The notes under the pieces were generated by a model. That model worked only from the letters and a program-made list of their open reading frames with translations, was not told where the DNA came from and did not search any database. From Labrys wisconsinensis (lineage in GTDB: Bacteria > Pseudomonadota > Alphaproteobacteria > Rhizobiales > Labraceae), in assembly GCF_030814995.1 (NCBI RefSeq), contig NZ_JAUSVX010000001.1:62001-126000 (forward strand): 64,000 nt of DNA, read 5' to 3'. The position numbers and the translations under genes are program-made. Below are positions 59,987 through 64,000 of the stretch, piece after piece; the first letter of the stretch is position 1, and each line of letters begins with the position of its first letter.

Positions 59987-60960
59987 GGGGCGTCTCCGGT
60001 CTTGGTGAACACCCGGCTCGCCAGGATGTCCGGGGTCTCGATGGTCATCAGGTCCTGCGCCGTGATCGGCGTGTCGGCCTGCGCGACCAGCCGGTTGGCC
60101 TGGCGCAGGCGGGCGCGGTCGAGGGCGTTGCGGATCGAGCGGGCGTTCGAGAAATGCGGCTGCGCCTTGCGCGCCACGATGTAGCGGGCGAAAGCCTCGC
60201 GCGCCGCCGGGCTCAGCCGGTAATTCTGCCGCGCCAGCAGGATCTCGCCGATCGAGAGCAGTTCGTCGTCGCGATAGTCGGGGAAATCGATGTGGTGGGC
60301 GATGCGCGACCGGAAGCCCGGATTGGAGGTGAAGAACCGGTCCATGCGGTCGGCATAGCCAGCGAGGATCACCACCAGGTCCTCGCGCTGGTTCTCCATC
60401 ACCTGCAGGAGGATCTCGATCGCCTCCTGGCCGTAGTCGCGCTCGTTCTCCGGCCGATAGAGGTAATAGGCCTCGTCGATGAACAGCACGCCGCCCATCG
60501 CCTTCTTCAGGATCTCGCGGGTCTTCGGCGCGGTATGGCCGATATATTGGCCGACCAGGTCGTCGCGCGTCACCGAGACCAGGTGGCCTTTGCGCACGAA
60601 GCCGAGGCGATGCAGGATGTCGGCCATGCGCAGCGCCACCGTGGTCTTGCCGGTGCCGGGATTGCCGGTGAACGACATGTGCAGCGTCGGCGGCTCGCTG
60701 GCGAGGCCGAGCTTGCGCCGGACGCGCTCGACCAGCAGCAGCGCCGCGATCTCGCCGATGCGGGTCTTGACCGGGGCGAGGCCGACGAGCTCGTCGTCGA
60801 GCGTCTTCAGGACCTCGTCGACGCCGGCATCCGCCAGCTCCCGCCGGAGGTCGACCGGGGCCGCGGCGGGATCGCCCGGCGCCTCGAAGGCCGGCGCCCG
60901 CTGCGGCGTCTGATCATCCGCCGGGTCGGTGATGCCGGGGTGGTCGTAGGATCGCGCCAT
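59983..60960 (-). CDS. cbbX: RuBisCO activase CbbX
   Basis: A 325-residue AAA+ protein with Walker [19 protein letters not shown], Walker [18 protein letters not shown] and the pore-loop region [24 protein letters not shown]. It remodels inhibited red-type form I RuBisCO. ATG 60960 is used, but a TTG at 60969 has a better spaced GGAGG site and would add three residues. Separated from cbbS by 325 bases with a palindromic element. Confidence 0.94.
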   Translation of the reverse strand: MARSYDHPGITDPADDQTPQRAPAFEAPGDPAAAPVDLRRELADAGVDEVLKTLDDELVGLAPVKTRIGEIAALLLVERVRRKLGLASEPPTLHMSFTGNPGTGKTTVALRMADILHRLGFVRKGHLVSVTRDDLVGQYIGHTAPKTREILKKAMGGVLFIDEAYYLYRPENERDYGQEAIEILLQVMENQREDLVVILAGYADRMDRFFTSNPGFRSRIAHHIDFPDYRDDELLSIGEILLARQNYRLSPAAREAFARYIVARKAQPHFSNARSIRNALDRARLRQANRLVAQADTPITAQDLMTIETPDILASRVFTKTGDAP

Positions 60961-61285
60961 CGTGTTCAACGAGAGCCTCCTGGGATGAGAAGCCGGCGAC
61001 GGAGCCGAGGCTCCGCGCCGGAGGTAGCGGGCCGGTTCATGCTGGCCGGTCCGCACGGGGGAGTGGTGTGATGTCGCGGGGTAGCGCGACCGCATCAGCG
61101 GAAGGCGCGACGCTGGCCAATCCCCTCCCCCTTGTGGGGAGGGGTTAGGGGTGGGGGTCCATCAGGATAGGTCGAGCCCTACGTCTACGACCCCCACCCT
61201 TTATCCCTCCCCACAAGGGGGAGGGAAGACGCATGCGTCGAGCCTCGATGGGTACAGCAGTTCGTCTCGCCCAGCCCGACGAGTC
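60961..61285 (-). other. cbbS-cbbX intergenic region with palindromic element
   Basis: These 325 bases lie between two cbb genes on the same strand. They hold the inverted repeat at 61122-61225 and a GGAGG sequence just before cbbX. No gene is supported. The interval could end or attenuate the cbbLS transcript and contain a weak cbbX promoter. Confidence 0.5.
61122..61225 (+). repeat. Long inverted repeat
   Basis: Arms of about 36 bases (61122-61160 and 61190-61225), each with an inner C-run/G-run hairpin around CCTTGTGGGGAGGGG. It is of a family separate from the elements at 33235 and 59149, and sits between cbbS and cbbX. Confidence 0.88.
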
Positions 61286-61705
61286 CTAGCCATATCGCTG
61301 CCCTTCCGGCCGGTCCGCGGCATAGGCCTGCGTCGCGTAGCTCTGCCGGCGCCCCGCGCCTTCCTGGCGCAGCAGCCGGAAGCCCGGCTCCTCCTTCGGG
61401 CGGTTGACGATGAAGGAGATCTTCACCGACTCCCAGCCGGGCGAGGAATCGAAGCCGGAGACGCGGATATAGCGGTCGCCATAGACCTTGCGGCACTCGC
61501 GCAGCTCCATCATGACCGCCGCCGCGTCCTTGATGTCGAACATCGGCAGGCCCCACATCTCCCAATAGGTGTTGCGGGGATGCGGGTCGTCGGTGAACTC
61601 GATGTTCACCGCCCAGTTGTTGTCGATGCAGTACTGGACCTGGGTCGAAATCTGGGCGTCGCTGAGGTCCGGCAGGAAGGAAAAGCAGCCCTGGGTGATG
61701 CGCAT
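61286..61705 (-). CDS. cbbS: RuBisCO small subunit, form I
   Basis: A 139-residue small subunit, MRITQGCFSFLPDLSDAQIS onward, with the conserved EFTDDPHPRNTYWEMWGLPMFD and an extended C-terminus typical of red-type enzymes. Ribosome-binding site AGGAGG. It follows cbbL by 24 bases. Confidence 0.96.
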   Translation of the reverse strand: MRITQGCFSFLPDLSDAQISTQVQYCIDNNWAVNIEFTDDPHPRNTYWEMWGLPMFDIKDAAAVMMELRECRKVYGDRYIRVSGFDSSPGWESVKISFIVNRPKEEPGFRLLRQEGAGRRQSYATQAYAADRPEGQRYG

Positions 61706-61729
61706 GGGAACCTCCTGTGATGGTCGGGC

Positions 61730-64000
<2,271 letters not shown>

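Overview
The window is uniformly GC-rich. Its gene content points to an alphaproteobacterium, most likely of the order Hyphomicrobiales (for example the Xanthobacteraceae or Labrys-like groups), living as a facultative, autotrophic methylotroph. Four independent sets of genes support this: tetrahydromethanopterin/methanofuran C1 genes (fae, mtdB, mch, fhcBADC), PQQ synthesis (pqqABCDE), PQQ-dehydrogenase satellite genes, and a form I RuBisCO operon (fba-cbbL-cbbS-cbbX-rpe). No PQQ-dependent methanol dehydrogenase (mxaF/xoxF) is in the window, so the enzyme these satellites serve must be elsewhere. The genus is inference.

Layout. 1-1828: end of a radical-SAM gene plus an FkbM-type methyltransferase. 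1818-15789: a sugar catabolism island. A leftward set (ribose-type ABC importer, GMC dehydrogenase with small subunit, FadR-type regulator, Zn-alcohol dehydrogenase, aldose epimerase) is divergent from a rightward set (second FadR-type regulator, SDR, L-rhamnonate dehydratase, SDR, acetyltransferase, Zn-alcohol dehydrogenase). The dehydratase is diagnostic and suggests a non-phosphorylating L-rhamnose (or similar deoxysugar) route. 15857-17966: two unassigned proteins. 18117-22677: the PQQ-associated ABC transporter cluster with its beta-propeller and binding protein.

22770-29103: first C1-cofactor block: a secreted DUF3280-like protein, mfnB, an mfnE-like kinase, an AfpA/DmrB-like flavoprotein, a dihydropteroate-synthase-like protein, a DUF447 protein, an MxaD-like protein and a YVTN beta-propeller. 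29129-33199: an interposed block of DMT/LysR and MFS/ArsR pairs, followed by a palindromic repeat. 33473-46642: second C1 block: mfnF-like, HisA-like, fae, CitG-like, RimK-like, mch, ATP-grasp, mtdB and mptG on the left; fhcB-fhcA-fhcD-fhcC on the right of a divergent promoter. Together the two blocks carry formaldehyde from condensation with H4MPT (Fae) through MtdB, Mch and the formyltransferase/hydrolase complex to formate, and also make much of the two cofactors.

46876-53958: a small exported protein, a histidine kinase/response regulator pair, pqqA-pqqB-pqqC-pqqD-pqqE, then two overlapping genes for exported proteins of unknown function. 53968-58920: SMR exporter with TetR regulator and a clear operator, lysine 2,3-aminomutase-like protein, an antitoxin whose VapC toxin has been internally deleted, an unknown protein, a SoxYZ-like carrier linked to quinoprotein dehydrogenases, and folP. 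59300-64000: the Calvin-cycle operon read leftward.

Repeats: several families of modular palindromes lie between genes (27990-28173, 33235-33365, 58980-59279, 61122-61225, 18027-18109). In at least two families the outer stems are conserved while the inner hairpins have been swapped. No tRNA, rRNA, CRISPR array, prophage or intact insertion sequence was seen.
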